Positions 1-7,739 of a stretch of 35,403 bases of DNA are shown one piece after another. Positions within the stretch are counted from its first letter, which is position 1. Each line of letters opens with the position of its first letter. Made by a program: the position numbers and the translations under genes. The notes beneath the pieces were generated by a model, which saw only the letters and a list, made by a program, of their open reading frames with translations, did no database searches and had not been told where the DNA came from. Location: contig CAITDR010000547.1 of the NCBI GenBank assembly GCA_903891165.1, positions 1 to 35,403 on the forward strand, in the 5' to 3' direction. The stretch is from an uncultured Pseudomonadota bacterium (GTDB lineage: Bacteria > Myxococcota_A > UBA796 > SXON01).

Positions 1-2913
1 CTTCTGGTCTTCGGTCAGATAGGTGGGGATCCACGACTTCAGGAAGCTCTCGGCCATGTTTTCGTAGGCCTGACCCAGGCGGGTCAGCGAGGCGAGACCC
101 CACTCACCGGCGCCGGTGCTGACGACGTTGACGTAGGTGGCCTCCAGCTCGGCCAGGGCCTTGGTCTTGGCGCGGAGCTGCTCCAACAACATCTTGTCGG
201 CCTGCTTCTGGGGCACCTTCTTGTCGCCGGGGCCGTCGATCTTCAGGTTCATGTAGGCCTGGAACTGCGCTTCCGAGAGGATAAACATCATCTGCGCAGC
301 GCCTTCCATGCCCTCGCTGACATCGGCGCCCTTCTTCTTCTGGTCTTCCAGGAAGGCCAGAGAGTCCTTCCAGTGCTGGTTGACCTTGGCGCCCAGGTTG
401 ATCTTGTCCATCAACAGGCCGTAGCGCAGCCTACAGAACATGATCTCGCCGATGGTGGCGTTGACCGGAGGCTTGGAGTAGAAACCCAGGTACACCTTGG
501 AGGCTTCCGCAAAGCGATCGTGCTTCTCGTAGATGCGCGCGATCTCGATGTTGATGCCGTTGATGTTCGGCTTGTCCGGGTAGGCGGTGATGTACTGCTG
601 GTAGTCCTTGATGGACTGCTCCCACTGGCCGAGCGCCGAGCGGAAGAGGGCCGCCGAGAAGATCGCCGCCGAGGAGCCGGAGTGTTTGGCATCCAGGGCA
701 AAAAGCTTCTCGTACCAGTCGGCGGCCTGGGTGAAGTCGCCGATAGACTCAAAGTCGTAGCCCAGGGCTGCAACCTGATCTTTGTAGTACTTGGACTTGG
801 GGAACTTCCCAATCAGCTCCTGGCGCATGCGCATGGAGTCTTTGGTACGGCCCAGGTCGCGGAAGTAGACCGACGCGTTGTTGAGCGCGAGGTCGGCGTT
901 CTCGGAGGTGGGGAATTCCTGGTAGAAGGCGAAGTAGGCGTCTGCCGCCTTAGACTTGTCCTGCCCCTTGGTGAACTCCACTTCGATCAGCTTCAACGAG
1001 GCATTCTCGTAGATCTTGTAGACTTCCTTCTTGAAGTCCGCATCGCCCAGACCCTGCTGGTCGTAGAAGCCCTTGGATGCCTGCTTCAGGTTCGGCCAGT
1101 CTTCGACCAGGTTGAAGGAGTCGAGGATGAGGTTTGCGGCCTCCATCGCCTTCTTGCTGCCCGGCTCCATCTTGATGACGATCTGGAAGCGGTCGGACAT
1201 CTCCTTGAACATGTTGTGGTCATAGTAGATGTAGCCAGCGCGATAGATGGCCGTTTGTACTTCCTTATCTTCGGGGAAGTACTTGATGAACTGGTCGAGC
1301 GCGGCGAGCAGCTTGCCTTCCCACTCGGAGAGAGGCACTGCATCGGTCTTCTTGGCACCCGGACCGGAGCTGCCGGCGGGTTTGCCAACCTTTTTGATCA
1401 CTTCGTCGGCCGCAAAGATGGCCGAGCGGGCGCAGAAGCGAGAGTACTGGCCCTTGGGGTCGATCTGGACCACCTTCATGTACTGTTCGTAGGCTTCGTC
1501 GAACTTCTTCACCGTGTAGAGCAGCTCCGCGAAGGAGTTGCGCATGGCGTAGATTTCCTTGGACTCGGGGAACTCATCCAGGTACACCCGGAAGGCCTGC
1601 TCCGCGAGGGTGTAGGCCTGGGTGGCCGAAGATCCCGTCTTCAGTTTCTTCGCCTCGGTCAGGTAGTTGAGTGCCACCGTCCGGAGGTTTTTCTCGATGT
1701 ACTCGGAGGCCTGCTTGATGGCGTCCTGGTTGGTGGCGTTGGCCTTGGCCCAGGCAGAGCTCTTCCCGTAGTTCTTCCGCAGGGTGTCGATCGCGTTAAT
1801 CGTTTCCTGCTTGTTGCCGATCTTGGTCCAGGCCTGGACGATCTCGTTCTGATACTCGGGTGCGTAGGCGCCCTGAGGATCTTCGGCGATCAAGCGGCGG
1901 TAGGTGGTGATCGCGGAGTCGAACTTGCCCTGCTCCATGTAGGTGCTGGCCAGACGCTTGATGACGTCCCGGATCAGATCTTTCTTGCCGAGCTTGTTGA
2001 AGTACTGGATGGCTTCATCCAGGTCACCCGCGTCGGCGTAGAAGCGGACCAGATCCTTGAGCGCTTCGTCCATCAGCTGGATAGCGGCTTTCTGGTCGGT
2101 ACCCGTGGTGGTGGTGGTCGAGGAGAAGGTGACCACCGCCTTCATGGTATCGATGGCTTTGGTATACTCGCTTACGTTGTAGTAGCACCAGGCCAGCTTG
2201 TACATGGCGAAGGCGTACTTGTCTGATTCCTTGTAAGCGGCGGCGCGCTGGTAGGCCTGCAGCGCTTTGAAGGCTTCGTTCTTGTCAAACCAGTATTCGC
2301 CGATGAGCACGTAGGCGTCGGGAACGTGCCGCGACTCTGGATAGTTGCGGACCAGATCGCCGAAATACTTGTTCGCTTCGTCGGCGGCGCCGGTGTCGCT
2401 CAGCGCCTGACCCAGGTAAAAGGTAGCATCGTCTGCGCGGGTGTATTGGGGGTAGGCCTGGAGGATCTGCTTGTACAGCTTGATACTCTTGTCCTGCCAC
2501 TCCCGGCTGGAGGTGTTGTTGGGCTGGATCGAGGAGACATCACACTTGGGAGTGTTGAAGCACTCGTCCACCTTCTTCTGGTGTTCGCCCATCTCCCGCA
2601 GGTAGAGCATGCGCCCCTGCTCGAAGTAGAGGTCGGCCAGACGCAGCAACATTTCCGCTTTGGTGTCGCCGCTGGGGTTCGTGGTGGAGATCAGCTCCTT
2701 CAGGCGGCGGATCGACTCCATACGGGCCTCCTCGGCCTGCCGCATCAGCTCCTCGGATTGGGCCTCCTGGGAGCCGACGTCGTCCGCCCGCAGGACCCGA
2801 CGCTCTCCACGCTCTTGCGCCTGTGCCGTTGGCACCAGCACATCCACCAGCTTCGGCAGCCCCATCGTCAGACCCAGCAGCAACGCCGCGGGGGTCCCAA
2901 TCACGCGCTTCAT
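1..2913 (-). CDS. Large periplasmic TPR protein, AgmU/GltD-like (3' end outside window)
   Basis: The minus frame opens with ATG at 2913 and stays open to base 1, so at least 971 residues are encoded and the C-terminus is missing. A signal peptide ends near residue 32 (Ala-Gln-Ala, then Gln-Glu). An Arg/Glu-rich coiled segment follows, then a long run of TPR-type helical hairpins with recurring patterns such as YP-x-Y-x-R-A-D-x-A, FYLGQAL, KLAWCYYN and FA-x-ELLYTVKKFDEAY. It lies 51 bases downstream of another TPR gene and two outer-membrane barrel genes, probably in one transcript. In Myxococcus xanthus, large TPR proteins of this style (AgmU/GltD) belong to the Glt gliding complex. TPR arrays are protein-protein scaffolds. 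The export and TPR nature are visible; the Glt assignment is inferred from neighbours and size, and orthology cannot be settled without alignment. Confidence 0.8.
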   Translation of the reverse strand, partial: MKRVIGTPAALLLGLTMGLPKLVDVLVPTAQAQERGERRVLRADDVGSQEAQSEELMRQAEEARMESIRRLKELISTTNPSGDTKAEMLLRLADLYFEQGRMLYLREMGEHQKKVDECFNTPKCDVSSIQPNNTSSREWQDKSIKLYKQILQAYPQYTRADDATFYLGQALSDTGAADEANKYFGDLVRNYPESRHVPDAYVLIGEYWFDKNEAFKALQAYQRAAAYKESDKYAFAMYKLAWCYYNVSEYTKAIDTMKAVVTFSSTTTTTGTDQKAAIQLMDEALKDLVRFYADAGDLDEAIQYFNKLGKKDLIRDVIKRLASTYMEQGKFDSAITTYRRLIAEDPQGAYAPEYQNEIVQAWTKIGNKQETINAIDTLRKNYGKSSAWAKANATNQDAIKQASEYIEKNLRTVALNYLTEAKKLKTGSSATQAYTLAEQAFRVYLDEFPESKEIYAMRNSFAELLYTVKKFDEAYEQYMKVVQIDPKGQYSRFCARSAIFAADEVIKKVGKPAGSSGPGAKKTDAVPLSEWEGKLLAALDQFIKYFPEDKEVQTAIYRAGYIYYDHNMFKEMSDRFQIVIKMEPGSKKAMEAANLILDSFNLVEDWPNLKQASKGFYDQQGLGDADFKKEVYKIYENASLKLIEVEFTKGQDKSKAADAYFAFYQEFPTSENADLALNNASVYFRDLGRTKDSMRMRQELIGKFPKSKYYKDQVAALGYDFESIGDFTQAADWYEKLFALDAKHSGSSAAIFSAALFRSALGQWEQSIKDYQQYITAYPDKPNINGINIEIARIYEKHDRFAEASKVYLGFYSKPPVNATIGEIMFCRLRYGLLMDKINLGAKVNQHWKDSLAFLEDQKKKGADVSEGMEGAAQMMFILSEAQFQAYMNLKIDGPGDKKVPQKQADKMLLEQLRAKTKALAELEATYVNVVSTGAGEWGLASLTRLGQAYENMAESFLKSWIPTYLTEDQK

Positions 2914-2964
2914 CTCAAATCTCCCTGGTTGTACCCGTAATGTGCGGGTTTCCACCGGTAGCGA

Positions 2965-4833
2965 TCAATTGGACTTGCAGTTCGATTTTTCCGTGAAACG
3001 GTAGTAGCCCAGCTCATCCTGCCAGAACTCACCGTTGAAGGGCCAGAAGATCTTGTCGCGGGATACCGCGAAGTCGATCGTCTCGTCTCCCGTCGCCTCA
3101 AGCTTCACACCCTGCGCCAGCTCAGTGAGCTTGGCACGGTTGGCATCGGCAACTTCGAACTTGATGATTTCTGCCTGGGTCAACAGCTCACCCAGATAGT
3201 TGGTGACGTTGGCCATCTCGCCCAACATCACGCGGCCCGCGCGCTGCTTGAGGCGCTCGCGATCTTCCGCAATTATCTTCAGGAGCTGATTACCAACTTC
3301 ATCTTTCCACTGGGTCTTCTGCTCGGCGATCAGCGCCTCTTCCACTTCCAGCTGGTTGAGGTGGGCCACCAAACCGGACAACTCCTGGTTGCGAAGCAGG
3401 CGCACAAAAAGGGATTTGGGGATTTTCGTGGGCGCCGGATTGCTACCGAAGTAGCGATCGTAGGCTTGATCCGCGAGCTTCCGGCCTTCCTCCGTCGCAT
3501 ATTGCTTCAGGAATTCCTTCATCTCTTCATGTACGGGCTTGTAGTCGCTCTCAAAACCCTTCAGAACGCGGGTGATGTCGTCGTACTGACAGAGGGTGAA
3601 GAAGGTCAGCGCCTTCAGGATCGGCGCTTCGGGAATGAACTCGTTATTCGCGAAGTAGGGGCTCTGGATGGTCAGAAGCTGGCCCAGCGACAGGTTGAGG
3701 TCGTTCCGCATGAAGTTGGACCATGCGCCTTCAAACTGGGCTTCCGGCCAGTAGACGCTGTCGCGCGGAATGTAGCCGTAGTAGGTGTTCGAGTTGTCGA
3801 ACTGCTCAATTCCGTAGTAGATACGGGCGATATTCATCAGCGACAGGTCGCGGAGTCCATTGAGCTGCTCCAGCTCCTGCTGGGTGACTGCCTCGCCACG
3901 GGTCCGCGCCACCTGCGTGAAGGAGCGGACGGCGCTCTTGAGCTTGCCCTGCTTGTTGAAGATGACCCCTTCCAGGTACTGCGCGCGGGTATAGAGCGGA
4001 TCGCGCTCGGACACCTGCTCGAAGTAATTGCGGGCCTCGGCGAGCTTTTCGTCCTGGTAGTACTTCAGACCCAGCAGGTAGTAGAGCTGGTTCTTGGCGG
4101 AGCGGGGGTATTCCTCAGGAGGAATCTTGGCCACGATACGCATCAGGTCAGATTCGTCGCCGGTGTAGCGGGCGATGGTGACCAGCTTAGGCAGGGCATA
4201 CTTGAAGTAGGGGTTCGCCGTGCCCTTCTTCAGCACTTCGATGTAGAAGTACTGGGAGGCATGGTACATCTGCAGCTGGAAGAGGGACTGTGCCAGATAG
4301 TAGAGGATCTTGCTCTCTTTATCCGGGTAAGTCTTGTCCTGGTACAGCTTGAAGAGGATCAGGCTGGCGGTCAGCGGCTTCTTCGCGTTGTACGCGGTGA
4401 TCGCGTCGTCCAGCTTCTCGGGGTCGCGACCCTTGTCCTCTTCTCCACCTTCCTCAGGTAGGTCGCGAAGGGAAGAGCCACCCTTGCCCTTGGTGTCACC
4501 CACAGCTTCGTCATCTTCGAAGCTGGAATTCCCGCCGCCGCGTGCCCGGGTATTTTCGGCAGGCACCACGGGTTCTTCTTTGGGGGCGGAGGTAGCCTGC
4601 ATCCGCGCCTTCACGGCCGCGATCACTTCAGAGGGTGCGCCCTCGTTGGTGAGGCAGCGGAGGTCGTCAGAGCTGAATTCCTCGCCACTCTCGTCGATGG
4701 TCTGCACCACGATGGAGGCGGGGACGTTCACGTTCACCATGTTCATAATTTCGGAGCAGGACAGTGCGTAGGCACTTCCCGACCACAACAAGGCGAGGCT
4801 GGTCACCGGGGCTGCAATGAGCATGCGCTTCAT
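2965..4833 (-). CDS. Periplasmic TPR protein, GltC-like
   Basis: 622 residues starting at ATG 4833, with GGAG seven bases upstream. A signal peptide ends at Ala-Tyr-Ala (residues 21-23). After a short Cys-containing N-terminal part and an acidic/Gly-rich linker (about residues 95-140), the rest is a TPR/helical solenoid (for example YYLLGLKYYQDEKLAEARNY and YLEGVIFNKQGKLKSAVRSF). The C-terminus carries an aromatic motif, FWPFNGEFWQDELGYYRF. It lies 12 bases after a beta-barrel gene and precedes the giant TPR gene. The combination of two small barrels plus an exported TPR protein matches GltA/GltB/GltC of M. xanthus, where GltC is a periplasmic partner of the outer-membrane barrels. Related modules may occur in non-gliding Myxococcota, so the function could be a different envelope complex. 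Confidence 0.85.
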   Translation of the reverse strand: MKRMLIAAPVTSLALLWSGSAYALSCSEIMNMVNVNVPASIVVQTIDESGEEFSSDDLRCLTNEGAPSEVIAAVKARMQATSAPKEEPVVPAENTRARGGGNSSFEDDEAVGDTKGKGGSSLRDLPEEGGEEDKGRDPEKLDDAITAYNAKKPLTASLILFKLYQDKTYPDKESKILYYLAQSLFQLQMYHASQYFYIEVLKKGTANPYFKYALPKLVTIARYTGDESDLMRIVAKIPPEEYPRSAKNQLYYLLGLKYYQDEKLAEARNYFEQVSERDPLYTRAQYLEGVIFNKQGKLKSAVRSFTQVARTRGEAVTQQELEQLNGLRDLSLMNIARIYYGIEQFDNSNTYYGYIPRDSVYWPEAQFEGAWSNFMRNDLNLSLGQLLTIQSPYFANNEFIPEAPILKALTFFTLCQYDDITRVLKGFESDYKPVHEEMKEFLKQYATEEGRKLADQAYDRYFGSNPAPTKIPKSLFVRLLRNQELSGLVAHLNQLEVEEALIAEQKTQWKDEVGNQLLKIIAEDRERLKQRAGRVMLGEMANVTNYLGELLTQAEIIKFEVADANRAKLTELAQGVKLEATGDETIDFAVSRDKIFWPFNGEFWQDELGYYRFTEKSNCKSN

Positions 4834-4845
4834 GGTCCGCTCCGA

Positions 4846-5712
4846 CTATCGGGGAAGGTTGGGGAAGAAGAAGGTCACGCTGCCCTGGGCGATGAAGTTG
4901 TTCTTCATTTCCAGAGTAGAGGAGTTGATGACCTCGACGTAGGTCATCGACTTGCCTTCCAGGCGTACCGCCACGGTGCGATTGAAGGCGACACGAATAC
5001 CCGCACCGATGATGGTGGTGGGGTGCCACTGGTTCTGCGTTGCGACGGCTTCGTCGTCATCCTCGCTGGCGCCCAAGGCGACCAGATCGTCCGAGGTCTG
5101 GACGATACCGGCGCCAAAGTTGCCGAAGATGTCGAAGATAAGGATGGTGCGGAAGATGGCCGCCTTCCCGTAGATCGGGGAGAACATCAGCGAGAGGCTG
5201 CTGTTGAAGGTCAGCTTCGAGATGTCCGGCGCCACCGAGTTTTCTTCCCGGAGGGTCTTGGAGAGCTGCTTCCAGTCCGGATCGTTCTCGCCGCCGGTGC
5301 CGAAGATCGGCGCGTAAGCGAGCTGCAGTTCCACACCGAATACTTCGGTAAAGTGGTAATCAACAATCGCCCCGATGATGAAGCGGTTGAGGAAGGGATC
5401 GTTGACCACCGCGCCAACGGTGGGGCCGATCTCCACACGGCCGACCTTCAAGAAGTTTTTCTTCTGGATGGTCATAATCACCCGACGGCGGGAGCTACCG
5501 TCCGACTCATCCTTCTTGTCCGAACCGCGGCGTACCGCTTCCTGTTCCGAACGGACGGAATCCTCGGGCTCCTCGTCGTCCTGGACGATGCCGTCCAGAC
5601 CCTCAAAGTAGTAGGGGGTTTGGAGGTAGTTGGGGGCGATGATCGGGGCGGGTTCCTCGGCCATTGCCGGGGCGACAAACATACCCGCGAGGGTCAGAAG
5701 CGTCGAGAACAT
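4846..5712 (-). CDS. Outer-membrane beta-barrel protein, GltA/GltB-like
   Basis: 288 residues. A signal peptide ends at Ala-Met-Ala (residue 18). A charged, disordered Glu/Asp/Ser/Arg stretch (about residues 45-75) precedes alternating aromatic/polar strands from about residue 85 (VGRVEIGPTVGAVVNDPFLNR, FTEVFGVELQLAYAPIFG) to a C-terminus ending in an aromatic strand (GSVTFFFPNLPR). This fits the small outer-membrane barrel family common in Myxococcota, to which GltA and GltB belong. It starts 13 bases after the stop of a second, clearly related barrel gene. The two share the N-terminal strand pattern (KKNFLKVGRVEIGPTVGAV versus KKNRFEFGPAFGYV), which suggests an old duplication. Barrel nature is well supported; the role is inferred. 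Confidence 0.85.
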   Translation of the reverse strand: MFSTLLTLAGMFVAPAMAEEPAPIIAPNYLQTPYYFEGLDGIVQDDEEPEDSVRSEQEAVRRGSDKKDESDGSSRRRVIMTIQKKNFLKVGRVEIGPTVGAVVNDPFLNRFIIGAIVDYHFTEVFGVELQLAYAPIFGTGGENDPDWKQLSKTLREENSVAPDISKLTFNSSLSLMFSPIYGKAAIFRTILIFDIFGNFGAGIVQTSDDLVALGASEDDDEAVATQNQWHPTTIIGAGIRVAFNRTVAVRLEGKSMTYVEVINSSTLEMKNNFIAQGSVTFFFPNLPR

Positions 5713-5725
5713 GGGCGATCCTGGC

Positions 5726-6568
5726 CTAGAAGTTGAAGAGGCGAGACTTCATCTTCGGCACGAAGATGGCCAAGCCTGCGGAGGTGACAAAGGGCGCGTA
5801 GAGGCGGCTTTCCGGCGGGGTGTCCCCACCGTAGTCGGGCCCCGGACCCCAGTAGGGGGTGGTGCGTGCGTCCAACTTCAGCGCGATGAACTGGGTCAGG
5901 AAGAAGTTGAAGCCTACCCCAAGGTTGAGGCAGAAATTCCCGCGGCTCACACCTTCATCGACGGTTTCTACCGGTAGATCAGGGTTGGTAGACGACACGT
6001 AGTATTTCGTGTTTACGACCGCCATGCCCAGACCTGCGGTGCCGTAAAAGTCGAAGTTCAGAACGCCTTCGCCGATAAGGTTGATCTTCCCGTAGATGGG
6101 AGCCCAGCGGGCCGAGAAGATGGCGCCCAGAGCGATCCGGTCGGCCGGCTGCTGGAAGTTCTGGTTCCCCGAATCGGCAGCAATCTGCACCAGACGGATG
6201 GTAAGGTTTTTGTAACCCCCATCGATCCCGTAGAGAAAATCCGCTTCGGCGGCGAAGGTTTCCGAGAAGTGGTAGGCGAGGATCAACCCGCCGGACGGAT
6301 TTACCACAAACGCATTGTTCGGCACGTAGCCGAAGGCCGGACCGAACTCGAAGCGATTCTTTTTTAGGAAGAAGCGGTTCTGAATCAGCGGGATTGTTGC
6401 AGGTTTCCCTTGCCGTTCCGCGAGGGCTTGCGCCGCCGGGAAGTCCGCATCATCGGCGGCTGCTGCGTTGGGAGACCAGAGTCCCATCACGCCCACCCAC
6501 AGGATGGCGAGCATCGACATCCAGATGGGAAGAGATTTTTCCTTTGGGCTGGTTGCCTGCGGCATCAT
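5726..6568 (-). CDS. Outer-membrane beta-barrel protein, GltA/GltB-like paralogue
   Basis: 280 residues and the first gene of the minus operon. Two ATG codons are adjacent (6568 and 6565), with GGAG eight bases upstream of the first. The N-region is long and basic (KEK) before a hydrophobic core at about residues 14-32 and an Ala-rich cleavage area near residues 35-38. The mature part reads as amphipathic strands: RFEFGPAFGYVPNNAFVVN, GLILAYHFSETFAAEADFLYG, LNLGVGFNFFLTQFIALKLD. It ends in a basic/aromatic strand (KSRLFNF) with terminal Phe, typical of BAM substrates. Its sibling lies immediately downstream. The pair probably forms an outer-membrane platform with the downstream TPR proteins; substrate or mechanical role is unknown from sequence. 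Confidence 0.85.
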   Translation of the reverse strand: MMPQATSPKEKSLPIWMSMLAILWVGVMGLWSPNAAAADDADFPAAQALAERQGKPATIPLIQNRFFLKKNRFEFGPAFGYVPNNAFVVNPSGGLILAYHFSETFAAEADFLYGIDGGYKNLTIRLVQIAADSGNQNFQQPADRIALGAIFSARWAPIYGKINLIGEGVLNFDFYGTAGLGMAVVNTKYYVSSTNPDLPVETVDEGVSRGNFCLNLGVGFNFFLTQFIALKLDARTTPYWGPGPDYGGDTPPESRLYAPFVTSAGLAIFVPKMKSRLFNF

Positions 6569-6881
6569 TCGATGTTCTCCGGTCGCCCCGTAAAACAGGG
6601 CAGGGGGAAGCGTGGGGGGTCCTCAAGGCGGCGCACCATATCACGGAATCCTGCCCATGCACGGCAATTCGACCAGCCCCGGTGAGGCAAGGTTTTCGTT
6701 GTCCGACGCGGCGCAAGAGTCTCGTGGATATCGTGCTCCCAATGGCGGCAAAGGATCGGGTCTTTGGAAGATCTTGTCAATGGAATACGAGGCTGGTTGT
6801 GGGAATTCCGGGCCTTTGCAGGGAGGAAAGTGGCTCGTCTAAGACTCGTAAAGAATCTCCAGCCCAAGCCCCCATCGGCGC
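6569..6881. other. Intergenic leader region of the barrel/TPR operon
   Basis: This 313-base gap separates the last gene of the TonB operon from the first barrel gene, both on the minus strand. I find no convincing reading frame: those present lack family features and a good ribosome-binding site. It holds one candidate promoter (6752-6780), which would leave a leader of about 175 bases. I recognise no riboswitch consensus and see no GC-rich hairpin with a T-tract after the TonB operon. Confidence 0.5.
6752..6780 (-). promoter_or_regulatory. Candidate sigma-70 promoter for the barrel/TPR operon
   Basis: Minus strand: a perfect -35 TTGACA (6780-6775), a 17-base spacer, then GATCCT (6757-6752), which matches the -10 consensus at only three positions. 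The -35 is strong and the -10 weak. Confidence 0.35.
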
Positions 6882-7739
6882 CTAGCGGATCCGGATGGGC
6901 AGCTCTGCCCAGCCCATGCCCCCGCGCCGGTCCCGCGCAACCACCCACAACGACTGCTCCAGATGGACGGGCAGCTCGGGTGTGGTGTACTCCACCGTCA
7001 CGACGTCCCAGAGGCTATTCGTTTGGCTGAAAGAACCTTCCTGGCTGTACCAGGAGAAGTATGGCTCCTCTTCCCGATCTTCGACCTCTCCGTCCCCGTT
7101 GCGATATTTGTAGCTTTCCACAGCATCATCGGCCAATGCGACCGTCATGCTGTAGGTCTGCTTGCGATCCAGCTCCACACGCACGCCGGAGGCTACTTCG
7201 ATTCCATCCACGGTAATTCCCACCACCGTGGGGTTGTGGTTGGGGGTGGTGGCCAGGCTCACCGGCACCCGCTTGAAGCCGATCTCTGAGCTGTCGATGT
7301 CCCCGCTCAGCAGCTCGTTTGCAGTTTCCGCACTTGCGTCCTGGAGAGCACTGCAGTCCGTGATGGCAATGGTGGTGATGATGCCGGGGACACCCTCTTC
7401 GCGGTCCGCTTCGGGGAGGCCATCCAAAAAGTCCAGGGGTACCTGCCAGACGGGTGGACTGAAGGGCTCAATCCCAAGAAAGCTGCTGGCAAGTGCGCCG
7501 GCGCCGCTATCGCCGGAGAGACCTTCCAGGCCACAGCCGAAGCCCTCCTCCGCAGAACAGCCGACCCAGGCGACACATTCCACAGGACGGTTGGGGGAGA
7601 GGACCAGCGAGCGGAAGCGCACGGTGTCGCCAGGCCGGGGCTCAGCCGGTTCGGCGGCGATGGCCAGAATACGCAGACGGTCGATCTGCCAGGACTCGGA
7701 GACTTCGATTCGGGAGCAAGCAAGTAGGAACAACAACAT
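6882..7739 (-). CDS. Lipoprotein of unknown function, last gene of the TonB operon
   Basis: 285 residues. Translation starts at ATG 7739, whose A is also the last base of the preceding receptor's TGA stop, so the two genes are translationally coupled. The N-terminus is MLLFLLACSR: a lipobox (LLAC) with Cys at position 8 and almost no n-region. The mature protein has an Ig/fibronectin-like start (IAAEPAEPRPGDTVRFRSLVLSP), a Cys cluster (VECVAWVGCSAEEGFGCGLE) and a C-terminal beta-rich half (SQTNSLWDVVTVEYTTPELP, LWVVARDRRGGMGW). I do not recognise a named family. Its position directly after a TonB-dependent receptor suggests a surface or periplasmic partner of that receptor, such as a ligand-capture lipoprotein, but this is inference. 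Confidence 0.75.
   Translation of the reverse strand: MLLFLLACSRIEVSESWQIDRLRILAIAAEPAEPRPGDTVRFRSLVLSPNRPVECVAWVGCSAEEGFGCGLEGLSGDSGAGALASSFLGIEPFSPPVWQVPLDFLDGLPEADREEGVPGIITTIAITDCSALQDASAETANELLSGDIDSSEIGFKRVPVSLATTPNHNPTVVGITVDGIEVASGVRVELDRKQTYSMTVALADDAVESYKYRNGDGEVEDREEEPYFSWYSQEGSFSQTNSLWDVVTVEYTTPELPVHLEQSLWVVARDRRGGMGWAELPIRIR

Noticed and set aside
373-2226. Long plus-strand open frame over the left part of the window
   Set aside because: It is the antisense shadow of the giant TPR gene, with Leu/Val/Gly/Asp-biased text, no family motifs and no ribosome-binding site; the minus frame has a signal peptide and TPR motifs.
3361-4461. 366-residue plus-strand open frame
   Set aside because: Shadow of the GltC-like TPR gene on the minus strand; composition is typical of antisense frames in GC-rich DNA.
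6394-6948. Several short frames on both strands in the 6569-6881 gap
   Set aside because: They overlap each other and flanking genes, lack ribosome-binding sites and show no conserved-looking features.
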